A stretch of DNA of 64,000 bases from Lachnospiraceae bacterium (GCA_910574805.1 CAJTCV010000005.1:124001-188000), one strand, 5' to 3'; shown: positions 16,978-26,377, counted from the stretch's first letter. The notes: generated by a model from the letters alone, not told the origin. Translations and numbers: made by a program.

Positions 16978-17178
16978 ACAGCATCCTGGCGCCTGTGTAC
17001 CGGAAGGATTTTCCGGCGCCTATGCGTCGGGAAGTCCTTCCAGACCCCGGTGCAGAGGCGCAGGATGCGGAACCCTGAAACAGCATCCTGCTGCATAAGC
17101 ACCGGAAGGATTTTCCGGCGCCTATGCGTCGGGAAGTCCTTCCAGACCCCGGTGCAGAGGCACAGGATGCGGAACCCC
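16978..17178 (+). repeat. Two tandem structured repeats (ACAGC...GCGGAAC family), locus C
   Basis: Two units start at 16978 and 17080 (102 bp apart) and fill the purN-purD gap. Each begins ACAGC and ends GCGGAACCC. The outer stem is GCATCCTG with CAGGATGC, different from loci A and B but still paired. Inside, GGAAGGAT ... GTCCTTCCAGA is shared with locus A. The second unit ends 17 nt before the purD start. Confidence 0.88.
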
Positions 17179-17194
17179 TAATAGGAGAAACAGC

Positions 17195-18466
17195 ATGAAG
17201 ATATTGATTGTAGGAGGCGGCGGCAGAGAGCATGCCATCGCATGGAAAGTATCGCAGAGTGACAAAGTAGAGAAGATCTACTGTGCGCCGGGGAATGCCG
17301 GCATTGGAGAATATGCGCAGTGTGTGGATATCGGGGTCATGGAATTTGACCGGCTGGCGGCATTCGCCAGAGAAAAGGAGATCGACCTGGCGGTCATCGG
17401 CATGGATGATCCTCTGGTGGGCGGAATCGTGGATGTGTTCGAGGCGCAGGGTATCCGGGTATTCGGGCCCCGTAAGAATGCGGCCATCCTGGAAGGCTCC
17501 AAGGCATTTTCCAAGGACCTGATGAAAAAATACGGCATTCCCACGGCGGCGTATGAGAATTTTGACGATCCGGAGAAAGCGCTGGCTTATCTGGAGACCG
17601 CATCTTTCCCCATCGTGCTGAAGGCGGACGGTCTCGCGCTTGGAAAGGGCGTGCTGATCTGCGAGACGCCGGAGGAAGCGAGAGAAGGTGTGAAATCCAT
17701 TATGATGGACAAGAAATTCGGAGCGGCCGGAAATCAGATGGTCATCGAGGAATTCATGACCGGACGCGAGGTGTCTGTCTTAAGCTTTGTGGACGGAAAG
17801 ACCATCCGGACCATGACCTCCGCACAGGATCACAAACGCGCGCTGGACGGGGATCAAGGGCTGAATACAGGAGGCATGGGAACTTTTTCTCCCAGTCCTT
17901 TTTATACGGATGAAGTGGACGCTTTCTGCAGAGAATATATCTATCAGAAGACGGTGGATGCCATGAGAGCGGAGGGCAGGACGTTTCAGGGGATCATCTT
18001 TTTCGGCCTGATGCTGACGGAGAAAGGGCCGAGAGTCCTGGAGTACAATGCCCGTTTCGGAGATCCGGAAGCGCAGGTGGTGCTCCCGCGCATGAAAAAT
18101 GATATCGTGGAGGTGTTCGAGGCGTGCATCGACGGAACACTGGATCAGATCGAACTGGAGTTTGAGGACAATGCGGCGGTGTGTGTGGTTCTGGCTTCGG
18201 AGGGATATCCGGTGCACTATGAGAAGGGCTTTGAGATCCGCGGACTGGAGCGCTTCCGGGGAGCGGAGGGACGCTATGTGTTCCATGCGGCCAGCTGCCT
18301 GAAAGACGGGAAGCTTGTGACAAACGGCGGGCGCGTACTGGGTGTGACGGCTGTGGGCGCAGATCTGAAGAAGGCCAGAGCCAATGCCTATGAAGCTGCG
18401 GGCTGGGTGGATTTTGACAATAAATATTGCAGGAGTGATATCGGGAAGGCGATTGACGAAATATAA
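17195..18466 (+). CDS. purD: Phosphoribosylamine-glycine ligase
   Basis: 423 residues, ATG start with AGGAGA upstream. ATP-grasp enzyme joining phosphoribosylamine and glycine to form GAR. The N terminus MKILIVGGGGREHAIAWK is the PurD signature. PIVLKADGLALGKGV is the ATP-grasp nucleotide loop, and TGGMGTFSP, EYNARFGDPEAQ and the C-terminal GVTAVG region are as expected. Length is typical. Purine genes purF, purL, purC, purH and purB are not in this window. Confidence 0.96.
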   Translation: MKILIVGGGGREHAIAWKVSQSDKVEKIYCAPGNAGIGEYAQCVDIGVMEFDRLAAFAREKEIDLAVIGMDDPLVGGIVDVFEAQGIRVFGPRKNAAILEGSKAFSKDLMKKYGIPTAAYENFDDPEKALAYLETASFPIVLKADGLALGKGVLICETPEEAREGVKSIMMDKKFGAAGNQMVIEEFMTGREVSVLSFVDGKTIRTMTSAQDHKRALDGDQGLNTGGMGTFSPSPFYTDEVDAFCREYIYQKTVDAMRAEGRTFQGIIFFGLMLTEKGPRVLEYNARFGDPEAQVVLPRMKNDIVEVFEACIDGTLDQIELEFEDNAAVCVVLASEGYPVHYEKGFEIRGLERFRGAEGRYVFHAASCLKDGKLVTNGGRVLGVTAVGADLKKARANAYEAAGWVDFDNKYCRSDIGKAIDEI

Positions 18467-18507
18467 AAGCGAAATGTAAAAGTTTGATGAAAGTTTTGTG
18501 AAATAAG

Positions 18508-18536
18508 TTGACTTTCCTTTGCAGAAGCTTTATTGT
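18508..18536 (+). promoter_or_regulatory. Sigma-A promoter for the cohesin-domain gene
   Basis: -35 TTGACT (18508-18513), 17-nt spacer, -10 TATTGT (18531-18536), 40 nt before the start codon. Confidence 0.6.
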
Positions 18537-18575
18537 AATGGTTCAGGGCGAAAGAGCCTGGAAAGAGAGATTTTT

Positions 18576-19919
18576 ATGAGTAACAGAAAATATTTATCCA
18601 AAATGACAGGGATCCTCCTGGCGGGGATGCTGTTGTGTGCGGGAATGACCGTGCTGGCGGCGCCTTCCGTACAGGGGGATACAGAGCTGACTGTGACGGC
18701 GGATGAGACGGTCTCTGCTGAGTATACAATTACAAATGATGAAGCAATGGAAAGTGTGTCCCTGACTCTTTCTTATGATAAGGATGCGCTGACGTACATG
18801 TCCGGCAGCGGCGGTGACAATTTCTCCGGAAACGGAGGAAACGGGAGCGTGACCCTTCAGAGCCGGCCCCAGAGCGAGACGGCTTCCTTCTCTGTAAGAT
18901 TTAAAAGTAAGGAGGAGGGCAGCACGGAGGTAAAGATCCTGTCCTGTACGGCTGTGGTGGACGGCACGGAGGTGGACCTGCTGAGCGGGGGTGCCGTGTC
19001 CGGCGGTGAAGACGAAGAGGATGAGGAACACGAGGACGAAGGAAAGCGTGCCAGCTTCGTTATAGACGAACGTACGTTCTATCTCCACAGCCCCGAGAGT
19101 CTGGAGGATTTTGACGCGGTGCATATGGACATCCAGGGGATCGACAGCCGCGTTCTGAAGCATGTCTCGCTGGACGTGTATGTGATCCGGCTGTACAGTG
19201 ATAACGGAAGCTACCGGGATAATTTTGTCTATGACCCGGAGAAGGGAACGGTGATCCCTTTTGTACAGATGAGGAGCGGGAATGACACGGTCATCTTCCT
19301 GGAGCCGGACGAGGATGTACACATACCGGTGCGCTACAGCCGGGTGGATATGGGCTGGGGTCCCAAATACACGATTCCTGCCCTGCATCATGTGATCATC
19401 GACGGAGTGGATGAGATCCCGGATGATACAGATCATTATCTGGTGTACGGGATTAACCAGGACGGAGAGAAGGCATGGTACTGCTACGACTATGACAAGG
19501 ATTCCCTGCAGCTTTTTGATGATGTGGCCTATCAGGGAGAGCAGAACTATATTCTGGAGCTGGAGGAAAAGGAGCTGGGCCTGCGGGCGGACGGCTATGA
19601 GCAGGTGGAGCGTTATAACAGAGATATGGGACGCCGGCTCTATATCATCCTGTTTCTGGTGATTTTCATCGTTGTGCTTCTGAATCTCGTTGTGCTGATG
19701 TATCTGCGCATGAGGAAGATGCAGATGCTGGATCCGGAGGATGAGGAAGACATAGAGGATGGGAAAAAGTCTTCGCCGGGTGCTTTTGTGACCGGGAATC
19801 TGGAAGAAAATGAGACAGATTTTCAGGAACCGGAGGAAGAGCCGGAAGAGGAAGACGAGGAAGAAAGGGATATCGATCTGGAGATCATCGACCTGGATGA
19901 CCTGGAAGATGACGATTGA
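18576..19919 (+). CDS. Membrane-anchored surface protein with cohesin-like domain
   Basis: 447 residues from ATG at 18576 (GGAAAGAGA upstream; an earlier in-frame ATG gives a poor signal peptide). Residues 1-28 form a signal peptide ending VLAA. Residues about 33-145 (ELTVTADETVSAEYTI, SLTLSYDKDALTY, TASFSVRF) have the strand pattern of cohesin-type domains. A Glu/Asp-rich linker follows, then a second extracellular region (about 165-350) with no recognised domain. One membrane helix lies at about 355-378, with a cytoplasmic tail of about 70 very acidic residues. Outside cellulosomes, cohesin-like domains bind dockerin-like or other surface partners. No dockerin is seen in the window. Confidence 0.75.
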   Translation: MSNRKYLSKMTGILLAGMLLCAGMTVLAAPSVQGDTELTVTADETVSAEYTITNDEAMESVSLTLSYDKDALTYMSGSGGDNFSGNGGNGSVTLQSRPQSETASFSVRFKSKEEGSTEVKILSCTAVVDGTEVDLLSGGAVSGGEDEEDEEHEDEGKRASFVIDERTFYLHSPESLEDFDAVHMDIQGIDSRVLKHVSLDVYVIRLYSDNGSYRDNFVYDPEKGTVIPFVQMRSGNDTVIFLEPDEDVHIPVRYSRVDMGWGPKYTIPALHHVIIDGVDEIPDDTDHYLVYGINQDGEKAWYCYDYDKDSLQLFDDVAYQGEQNYILELEEKELGLRADGYEQVERYNRDMGRRLYIILFLVIFIVVLLNLVVLMYLRMRKMQMLDPEDEEDIEDGKKSSPGAFVTGNLEENETDFQEPEEEPEEEDEEERDIDLEIIDLDDLEDDD

Positions 19920-19926
19920 CGGAATG

Positions 19927-19956
19927 GGGCTTCTGCACAGCGCGGAGGCCCTTTTT
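19927..19956 (+). terminator. Intrinsic terminator after the cohesin-domain gene
   Basis: GGGCTTC (19927-19933) pairs with GAGGCCC (19945-19951), followed by TTTTT. It lies between the cohesin-domain gene and the GntR promoter. Confidence 0.75.
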
Positions 19957-19968
19957 GCGGATTCATCG

Positions 19969-19997
19969 TTGACCGGAGCGTGCAAGTCTGTTATACT
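19969..19997 (+). promoter_or_regulatory. Sigma-A promoter for gntR-clpC-radA
   Basis: -35 TTGACC (19969-19974), 17-nt spacer, -10 TATACT (19992-19997). Confidence 0.75.
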
Positions 19998-20008
19998 GGA
20001 TGTATAAC
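19990..20008 (+). promoter_or_regulatory. Candidate GntR operator overlapping the -10
   Basis: Perfect inverted repeat GTTATAC-TGGAT-GTATAAC covering the -10 and the transcription start. Its place and symmetry fit self-repression by the GntR/YtrA-type product encoded 68 nt downstream. Confidence 0.6.
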
Positions 20009-20075
20009 ATGCGCATCTTGCATGTCCGGCAGGAACAGGACCTGGCGGACGGATTTACAAAGGACAGGTGACATC

Positions 20076-20447
20076 ATGTATCTGGAAATTGATTTTAACA
20101 GTGACAAGGCGTTTTATGTGCAGCTGTGCGATCAGATCATCGTAGGAATCGCCACATCCAGGCTGCGGGAGGGGGATGCGCTTCCCAGCGTCCGGCAGCT
20201 GGCGGAGGAGATCGGCATCAATATGCATACGGTAAACAAAGCGTACAGCATTTTGAAACAGGAGGGCTATATCCGCCTGGACCGGCGGTGCGGTGCCGTG
20301 ATCGCGGTGGATGCGGATAAACGCAGGGCGATGGATGAAATGAAGCGGGAGCTTCTGGTCATACTTGCCAAGGGAAGCTGCAAGAATATTACAAGAGAAG
20401 AGGTTCATGAACTGATCGATGAGATCTATGCGGAATATGGGGAGTAA
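20076..20447 (+). CDS. GntR-family transcriptional regulator, YtrA type
   Basis: 123 residues from ATG at 20076. Residues 8-75 form the winged helix-turn-helix: AFYVQLCDQIIVGIATSRL, then LPSVRQLAEEIGINMHTVNKAY, the recognition region. The short (~50-residue) C-terminal helical part without a ligand domain is typical of the YtrA subfamily, which commonly represses its own operon. clpC begins directly after its stop, so this gene takes the place that ctsR holds in many Firmicutes clpC operons. A perfect inverted repeat over the promoter -10 is the likely target. The signal sensed is unknown. Confidence 0.88.
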   Translation: MYLEIDFNSDKAFYVQLCDQIIVGIATSRLREGDALPSVRQLAEEIGINMHTVNKAYSILKQEGYIRLDRRCGAVIAVDADKRRAMDEMKRELLVILAKGSCKNITREEVHELIDEIYAEYGE

Positions 20448-20468
20448 ATGAATCATCAGGAGGAGAAT

Positions 20469-22892
20469 ATGATCTATACGCAGAAAGCGGAGCAGGCGCT
20501 GAAGCTGGCAAAGAGAGCGTCTGCCCGATTAAAACATCCTTATATCGGGACGGAGCATATCCTGATCGGACTTCTGGAGGAGGAGACCGGGGCAGCCGGG
20601 CAGGTCCTCGCGGGCGCCGGCGTGACGGTGGAAGCGCTGACGGATATGATCAGCCAGCTTATCGCCCCGGAGAGCGGCAGCCTGATGGAGCCTGGCAGGG
20701 ACTATACGCCCAGGGCCAGGAAGATCCTGGAGGATGCAGCCGTGGAAGCGAAGCGGTTTCATGAACAGATGGTGGGGACGGAGCATATCCTGATCTCCAT
20801 TTTAAAGGACGGGGAATGCGTGGGCTCCCGGCTTTTGAATACCATGAGCGTGCGGCTTCGGGAACTGTACACGGAGCTGGTGACGTCCATGGGAGAGAAG
20901 GCAAATGAATACCGGGAAGATGGACGTGTCCGTGGTACGCAGACACTGGAGCAGTACAGCCGGGATCTGACGGAGCTGGCGGAGGAAGGGAAGCTGGATC
21001 CCGTGATCGGACGGGAAGAAGAGATCAGAAGAGTTCTTCAGGTGCTCAGCCGACGGACGAAGAACAATCCCTGCCTCATCGGAGAGCCAGGGGTGGGGAA
21101 GACAGCTATTGTGGAAGGACTGGCGGCGCGGATCGCCTCCGGCCAGGTGCCGGACAGTATCCTTGGCAAACGGCTGTGCATTCTGGATCTGACCGCCATG
21201 GTCGCAGGTTCCAAGTACCGGGGAGAATTTGAAGAACGGATCAAAAATGTCATCGAGGAGGTACGCCAGTCCGGGGAGGTGCTCCTGTTCATCGATGAAC
21301 TTCATATGATTATCGGTGCCGGCGGAGCGGAGGGGGCCATGGATGCCTCCAACATCCTGAAGCCTGCCATGGCAAGAGGAGAGATCCAGATCATCGGCGC
21401 CACGACGCTGGAAGAATACCGGAAACATATCGAGAAGGATGCGGCGCTGGAGCGGCGTTTTCAGCCCATTACCGTAGAGGAAGCCACAGTGGAGCAGACG
21501 GTGGAGATCCTGAAGGGGCTGCGTCCTTATTATGAGGAGCACCACGAGGTAAAGATCACGGATGAGGCGCTCGAAGCGGCAGCAAGGCTGTCTGAACGTT
21601 ATATCAGCGACCGGTATCTGCCGGACAAAGCCATTGATCTGATGGATGAAGCGGCGGCAGGGCTCCGTATGGGGCAGTACGGACCGGGGAATTCCCGTGC
21701 GGATCTGACAGGAGAGCTTCTGCAGGCCAGAAAAGACCTGGAGTCTGCGCTTATGGCGGGAGATATGGAACAGGCGCGGAACTGCCGTCAGACAGTGAAG
21801 AAGCTGGAGAACAGACTGGAGGGTCGGGAGACAAAAAGAGGCAGAAAGGCATCCAGTACAGTCACAGAGGAGCAGATCGCCCTGACAGTCTCCAGATGGG
21901 CGAAGATCCCCGTACAGCGTCTGGCAGAGGCGGAGTCCTCGCGTCTGCGCCGTCTGGAGCAGACGCTTCATAAGAGAGTCGTGGGCCAGGAGGAAGCAGT
22001 GAGCGCAGTGGCGCGGGCTGTGAAGCGCGGACGTGTGGGTCTGAAGGATCCGGGGCGTCCCATTGGTTCCTTCCTGTTCCTGGGGCCCACGGGCGTGGGC
22101 AAGACGGAGCTGTCCAAGGCGCTGGCAGAGGTTCTTTTCGGCAGGGAGGACGCCATGATCCGGGTGGATATGTCGGAGTATATGGAGAAGCACAGCGTCT
22201 CCAAACTCATCGGTTCGCCGCCCGGCTATGTGGGGCATGATGACGGCGGCCAGCTGAGCGAGAAGGTGCGCCGCAATCCCTATGCGGTGATCCTGTTCGA
22301 CGAGATCGAGAAAGCGCATCCGGACGTGTTCAATATTCTGCTGCAGGTGCTGGATGACGGTCATATAACGGATTCCCAGGGGAGAAAGGTGGATTTTAAA
22401 AATACCGTTATCATCATGACGTCCAATGCAGGAGCCGGTGCGATTATTTCCCCGAAGAAGCTGGGCTTCGCTTCTTTGGAAAATGCAAAACAGGACTATG
22501 AATTCATGAAAAACAGCGTTATGAACGAAGTGAAGCAGATCTTCCGTCCGGAATTTCTGAACCGGATCGATGAGACGATCGTGTTCCATGCGCTGCAGAA
22601 AGAAGAAATCATTCAGATCGCCGGTATGCTTCTGAAGGATCTGACGAAGCGGTGTGAAAGCCAGCTGAGAATTCGGATCTCTTTTAAGGATTCGGTGAAA
22701 AAGTGGCTGGCAGATACCGGTTATGATGTGAAATACGGTGCGCGGCCGCTGAAGCGGGCGATCCAGAACAGACTGGAAGATCAGCTGGCGGATGAGATCC
22801 TGGGCGGAAGGATCCGTGAGGGCAGTCAGGTGGATGTGAAAATCACAAATGGAAAGGTTCGTATCCTGGTCAGACCGGAGGAAGAGGCATGA
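20469..22892 (+). CDS. clpC: ClpC-type AAA+ unfoldase of the Clp protease
   Basis: 807 residues from ATG at 20469, chosen because AGGAGGAG (20458-20465) stands before it; an ATG at 20448 has no ribosome site. Two Clp N-terminal repeats ([14 protein letters not shown] and [10 protein letters not shown]), AAA+ module 1 with Walker A GEPGVGKT (205-212), a middle region with a UVR-like helix pair ([16 protein letters not shown]), and AAA+ module 2 with GPTGVGKT (539-546). It unfolds proteins for ClpP. mcsA and mcsB, usual adaptor genes, are absent beside it. Its stop overlaps the radA start (ATGA). Confidence 0.95.
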   Translation: MIYTQKAEQALKLAKRASARLKHPYIGTEHILIGLLEEETGAAGQVLAGAGVTVEALTDMISQLIAPESGSLMEPGRDYTPRARKILEDAAVEAKRFHEQMVGTEHILISILKDGECVGSRLLNTMSVRLRELYTELVTSMGEKANEYREDGRVRGTQTLEQYSRDLTELAEEGKLDPVIGREEEIRRVLQVLSRRTKNNPCLIGEPGVGKTAIVEGLAARIASGQVPDSILGKRLCILDLTAMVAGSKYRGEFEERIKNVIEEVRQSGEVLLFIDELHMIIGAGGAEGAMDASNILKPAMARGEIQIIGATTLEEYRKHIEKDAALERRFQPITVEEATVEQTVEILKGLRPYYEEHHEVKITDEALEAAARLSERYISDRYLPDKAIDLMDEAAAGLRMGQYGPGNSRADLTGELLQARKDLESALMAGDMEQARNCRQTVKKLENRLEGRETKRGRKASSTVTEEQIALTVSRWAKIPVQRLAEAESSRLRRLEQTLHKRVVGQEEAVSAVARAVKRGRVGLKDPGRPIGSFLFLGPTGVGKTELSKALAEVLFGREDAMIRVDMSEYMEKHSVSKLIGSPPGYVGHDDGGQLSEKVRRNPYAVILFDEIEKAHPDVFNILLQVLDDGHITDSQGRKVDFKNTVIIMTSNAGAGAIISPKKLGFASLENAKQDYEFMKNSVMNEVKQIFRPEFLNRIDETIVFHALQKEEIIQIAGMLLKDLTKRCESQLRIRISFKDSVKKWLADTGYDVKYGARPLKRAIQNRLEDQLADEILGGRIREGSQVDVKITNGKVRILVRPEEEA

Positions 22893-24259
22893 AGAAGGGA
22901 GGAACAGTGTTCTTCTGCCAGAGCTGCGGATATGAGTCTGCCAAATGGTCCGGTCAGTGTCCGGCCTGCAGACAGTGGAACACCTTTGCAGAGGAACCGG
23001 CAGCGCCCCGGGTAAAGAACGGTGCTGCAGTCCGGAAGCGGTCCGGGGGGCTGAAGAACGGACCGGTGAGTCTGAAAGAGGTGGCTTCCGGCGACGGGGA
23101 GCGGCTTTCCACCGGTATGGGAGAGCTGGATCAGGTGCTGGGTGGCGGTCTGGTTCCCGGTTCGCTGGTGCTGGTTGGCGGTGATCCCGGGATCGGAAAA
23201 TCCACGCTGCTTCTGCAGGTCTGCCGAAATCTGTCTGTAACGCTTTCCGGGGTCCTGTATATCTCCGGGGAAGAGTCTCTGCAGCAGATCCGGCTTCGGG
23301 CATCCCGAATCGGAGAGTTCCAGGATACTCTGAAGCTGATGTGCGAGACGAATCTTGCGGACATCGAGGAAGTGATGCTGCGGGAGAAGCCTGTGGTTGC
23401 TGTGATCGACTCCATACAGACCATGTATCAGGAAGATATTTCCTCCGCGCCCGGGAGCGTTTCCCAGGTACGGGAGGCCACCGGAGTGCTCCTCCGGCTG
23501 GCCAAGGAACAGGGGATCACCATCCTTATCGTGGGTCATGTGACAAAAGAAGGAACGGTGGCCGGTCCCCGGGTGCTGGAACATATGGTGGACACCGTGC
23601 TCTATTTTGAAGGAGACCGGCATGCCTCCTACCGGATCTTAAGGGGAGTGAAAAACCGTTTCGGTTCCACCAATGAAATCGGTGTATTTGAGATGCAGGA
23701 GGACGGTCTGAAAGAGGTTGCAAACCCTTCTGAATATATGCTGAGCGGAAGACCCGAGGGGGCGTCCGGTTCGGTTGTTGCGTGTACCATGGAAGGCACA
23801 AGACCCATGCTCCTGGAAGTGCAGGCGCTGGTCTGCCGGACGAATTTCGGCCTGCCCCGGAGGACGGCTGCCGGAATCGACTGCAACCGGGTAAATCTTC
23901 TGCTGGCTGTGCTGGAAAAGCGGCTGAATCTTCCTTTTTCCAGCTATGATGCATATGTAAATATCGCAGGCGGACTGCGCCTGAGCGAGCCGGCCATGGA
24001 TCTGGCACTGGTGCTGGCGCTGATCTCCAGTTACAGGGATGTTCCGGTGTCCGGCAGGACGATCGTTTTTGGAGAGGTGGGACTGAGCGGAGAGGTCCGG
24101 GCAGTCAGTATGGCGCAGCAGCGGGTGCAGGAAGCGAAGAAGCTGGGATTTACCAGGGTGCTTCTTCCCCGGAGCAGCATGGAGCAGGTGAAGAACATCA
24201 GCGGAATTGAGATCCTGGGGGTTGCGGCAGTGAAAGATGCGCTGCGCTTTATCGGGTAG
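22889..24259 (+). CDS. radA: DNA repair protein RadA
   Basis: 456 residues. N-terminal zinc finger with C10, C13, C24 and C27 (FFCQSCGYES, GQCPACRQW), RecA-like core with Walker A GDPGIGKS near 97-104, the RadA motif KNRFG near 254, and a C-terminal Lon-protease-like domain (YVNIAGGLRLSEPAMDLAL). RadA drives branch migration in recombination repair. It follows clpC with a 4-nt overlap, a pairing common in Firmicutes. Confidence 0.95.
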   Translation: MKKGGTVFFCQSCGYESAKWSGQCPACRQWNTFAEEPAAPRVKNGAAVRKRSGGLKNGPVSLKEVASGDGERLSTGMGELDQVLGGGLVPGSLVLVGGDPGIGKSTLLLQVCRNLSVTLSGVLYISGEESLQQIRLRASRIGEFQDTLKLMCETNLADIEEVMLREKPVVAVIDSIQTMYQEDISSAPGSVSQVREATGVLLRLAKEQGITILIVGHVTKEGTVAGPRVLEHMVDTVLYFEGDRHASYRILRGVKNRFGSTNEIGVFEMQEDGLKEVANPSEYMLSGRPEGASGSVVACTMEGTRPMLLEVQALVCRTNFGLPRRTAAGIDCNRVNLLLAVLEKRLNLPFSSYDAYVNIAGGLRLSEPAMDLALVLALISSYRDVPVSGRTIVFGEVGLSGEVRAVSMAQQRVQEAKKLGFTRVLLPRSSMEQVKNISGIEILGVAAVKDALRFIG

Positions 24260-24292
24260 GTCTTTCTGCATGGCGGCCGCACAAAAAAATGA

Positions 24293-24321
24293 TTGACACC
24301 AGTTGGAAAATGTGGTATAGT
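24293..24321 (+). promoter_or_regulatory. Strong promoter for tRNA-Trp
   Basis: -35 TTGACA (24293-24298), 17-nt spacer, -10 TATAGT (24316-24321), 19 nt before the mature tRNA. Confidence 0.85.
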
Positions 24322-24340
24322 ATCCGAGTGTCAGAGATAC

Positions 24341-24413
24341 AGGGATATAGTTCAGTCGGTAGAACGTTGGTCTCCAAAACCAAATGTCGAGGGTTCGAGT
24401 CCTTCTGTCCCTG
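24341..24413 (+). tRNA. trnW: tRNA-Trp (CCA anticodon)
   Basis: 73 nt fold as a standard cloverleaf: acceptor AGGGATA with TGTCCCT, D stem GTTC/GAAC, anticodon stem TTGGT/ACCAA around loop CTCCAAA (anticodon CCA), five-base variable loop, T stem GAGGG/CCTTC with TTCGAGT loop, discriminator G. The 3' CCA is not encoded, so it must be added after transcription. It has its own promoter and terminator. Confidence 0.96.
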
Positions 24414-24416
24414 TTC

Positions 24417-24452
24417 AGGCTTCGGAATCAGTCTTCCGGAGCCTTTTATTTT
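24417..24452 (+). terminator. Intrinsic terminator after tRNA-Trp
   Basis: AGGCTTCGGAA pairs with TTCCGGAGCC (one G-T pair) around a six-base loop, followed by TTTTATTTT. Confidence 0.88.
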
Positions 24453-24508
24453 GGGAGAAATGTGGGATGACAGATGATCGTACGGATGAAAAGAAGGAGT
24501 AACAGGGT

Positions 24509-25390
24509 ATGACGAGGAAAAAGGGTTTTCTGGTCTTTCTGAGCGGCATGGTGGCAGTCCTGTCATCCGGATGCTCGGGACGTGTGCCGTGGGTATCGGC
24601 GGCCGGCGAGACCAGAGAGGAGGTACAGGAGACAACAGCGAATCGTCTGGAGGCGGTGCAGCAGCTGGGAGAGCTCAGGATCGGAATCTCGGCAGATTAT
24701 GCACCTTTTGCCTTCCAGGTGCAGACGGAAGGAGAGACGTTCCCCTGGGCAGGGGCAGATGTTGAACTGGGCAGGTATATTGCGAAGGAGATGGGAGTGG
24801 AGGCGGAATTCTGTGAGATGGGGTTCGAGGACTGTCTGGCAGCCGTGGCAGAAGGCAGTGTGGACATGGTACTGCTGGGGATGCTGCCCACATCAGACAG
24901 GGATACGGTGATGGATTATACAGATATTTATTATGAGCCGGGGAAGCAGGTGGTTCTGATTAAAGAAACTCAGGAAAAGAAGCTCTCAAAACCTGAGGAT
25001 TTTGAAGAAAAGACAGTGGCGGCTCAGTACGGAAGTCTGCAGGCACAGCTTCTGGCAGAACAGTTTCCGGGCTCCTGGCCGGAATTTACAGAGGATGCAT
25101 CGGAAGCCGTCCTGAAGCTCCGGCTGGGGATCGTGGACGGGGTGATTCTGGAAGAGGCCATGGCTGAAGCGGCCGTGGAAGAATTCGATGAGCTTGCTGT
25201 CTCCAAAGCAGTCCTGCCCTGCCCCTCCTCGGATACAACCGGAGTCGTAGGAGGGGTGGTAAAGGGCGAAACGGAGCTTCTTGAGAAAGTCAACAGCATC
25301 CTCGGAGAGGTATCTGACCGGCATCTGTATCTGGAATGGCTGGATGCGGCCACTGCGCAGGCGGCAGCGCTCACACATACTATTCCATGA
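24509..25390 (+). CDS. Solute-binding lipoprotein, amino-acid ABC transporter type
   Basis: 293 residues. N-terminal signal peptide with a lipobox-like LSSGC at residues 18-22, so it is likely lipid-anchored outside the membrane. The rest is a family 3 extracellular solute-binding protein: LRIGISADYAPFAFQ, GADVELGRYIAKEMG, VDMVLLGMLPTSDR and AAQYGSLQAQLL match polar amino-acid binding proteins. No permease or ATPase gene is adjacent, so it is an orphan binding protein here. Its last 11 nt overlap the end of the convergent LysR gene. Confidence 0.88.
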   Translation: MTRKKGFLVFLSGMVAVLSSGCSGRVPWVSAAGETREEVQETTANRLEAVQQLGELRIGISADYAPFAFQVQTEGETFPWAGADVELGRYIAKEMGVEAEFCEMGFEDCLAAVAEGSVDMVLLGMLPTSDRDTVMDYTDIYYEPGKQVVLIKETQEKKLSKPEDFEEKTVAAQYGSLQAQLLAEQFPGSWPEFTEDASEAVLKLRLGIVDGVILEEAMAEAAVEEFDELAVSKAVLPCPSSDTTGVVGGVVKGETELLEKVNSILGEVSDRHLYLEWLDAATAQAAALTHTIP

Positions 25391-26300
25391 GTGTGCCCAC
25401 GGGGATATTGTCCAACCAGTCCGGCTGGCGGTAATGGGCGATGATGTTCCGGAATGCGTCCATGGCAGGTGTAAAGACTTTGTCCTTGTGATATACCAGA
25501 CTGAAGGAGCGTTCCAGCTCATTGGTGCGGGGGATAAAGATGCGGATCTGCCGGCTGCGGATATCGCGCTCCAGAAGGCGTACGGAAACTACGGCCAGGC
25601 ACTGATTATACAGGATGGCATTGCGGAAGGCGTCCGGACAGGTGGCTTCCCAGGAAGTGCGGATACGGAGGCTGTGGCGTTTGATGAACCGGTCGGATAG
25701 TGCTCTTGTACCGCTTCCCGGTTCCCGTATGATGAATTTCTGGTCCTGGAGCTCGGATACATGGATCTCGTCCCGGCAGGCAAAGGGATGCTCCCGGCTG
25801 CAGCCAAGAACGAGGAAATCACGGATGCAGGGAACCATGATCAGATCCTGATGGTGCACTTCTCCTTCCACGAGAGCGATATCCAGTTCGGATCGCAGAA
25901 GCTTTTCTTCTATCATATGAGTGTTTCCGATAAAGGTATAGGTCTCTGCATCGGGCATGGACCGGGAGAGGTCGTTCAGCACATTGGAGATCAGGCAGGA
26001 GCCGACCGTAATGGTGGAGCCGATGCGGATCATGCTTCTGCGATAGCTTTTCTGAATGGTCTGTTCCATCTGATCAAACTGTCCGACCACCTGATAGGCA
26101 CTGTCCAGAAGCTCCTGGCCCGCAGGGGTGATGTGAAGTTTTCTGGACAGACGGTCGAACAGCCGCGTTCCGTAGTATTCTTCCATCTCCCGAACCGCCT
26201 GACTGATGGTAGGCTGGGAGAGATAAAGCTCTCTTGCAGCGGTATTCATGGAGCCGTATTCTGCGACGGCGATGAAGATTTTCAGATGCCGGATGGTCAT
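25380..26300 (-). CDS. LysR-family transcriptional regulator
   Basis: 306 residues from the ATG at 26298-26300, with AAAGGAG eight nt upstream; a GTG three codons earlier overlaps that site. N-terminal helix-turn-helix MTIRHLKIFIAVAEYGSM / AARELYLSQPTISQAV, then a two-lobed effector domain (about residues 90-300). It is divergent from the CoA-disulfide-reductase/sulfite-reductase genes, the usual layout for a LysR regulator and its target. A perfect inverted repeat with a T-N11-A core lies between them at 26359-26377. The CysB/CysL branch of this family senses sulfur compounds, which would fit, but the effector is inferred only. Confidence 0.92.
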   Translation of the reverse strand: MTIRHLKIFIAVAEYGSMNTAARELYLSQPTISQAVREMEEYYGTRLFDRLSRKLHITPAGQELLDSAYQVVGQFDQMEQTIQKSYRRSMIRIGSTITVGSCLISNVLNDLSRSMPDAETYTFIGNTHMIEEKLLRSELDIALVEGEVHHQDLIMVPCIRDFLVLGCSREHPFACRDEIHVSELQDQKFIIREPGSGTRALSDRFIKRHSLRIRTSWEATCPDAFRNAILYNQCLAVVSVRLLERDIRSRQIRIFIPRTNELERSFSLVYHKDKVFTPAMDAFRNIIAHYRQPDWLDNIPVGTLME

Positions 26301-26358
26301 GATATTCACTCCTTTGTATGATTTTCACAGGCGGCAGGTTCTGTGCCGACGGAAAAGG

Positions 26359-26377
26359 TTATAGGTTTTACCTATAA
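26359..26377 (+). promoter_or_regulatory. LysR-type operator
   Basis: Perfect inverted repeat TTATAGGT-TTT-ACCTATAA containing a T-N11-A core, in the divergent region between the LysR gene and the reductase gene. Its centre is about 65 bp upstream of the expected start of the rightward transcript, a normal activator position. Confidence 0.65.

Noticed and set aside
24341-24413. tRNA-Trp as an integration site
   Set aside because: No direct repeat of the tRNA 3' end and no integrase gene are seen in the window.
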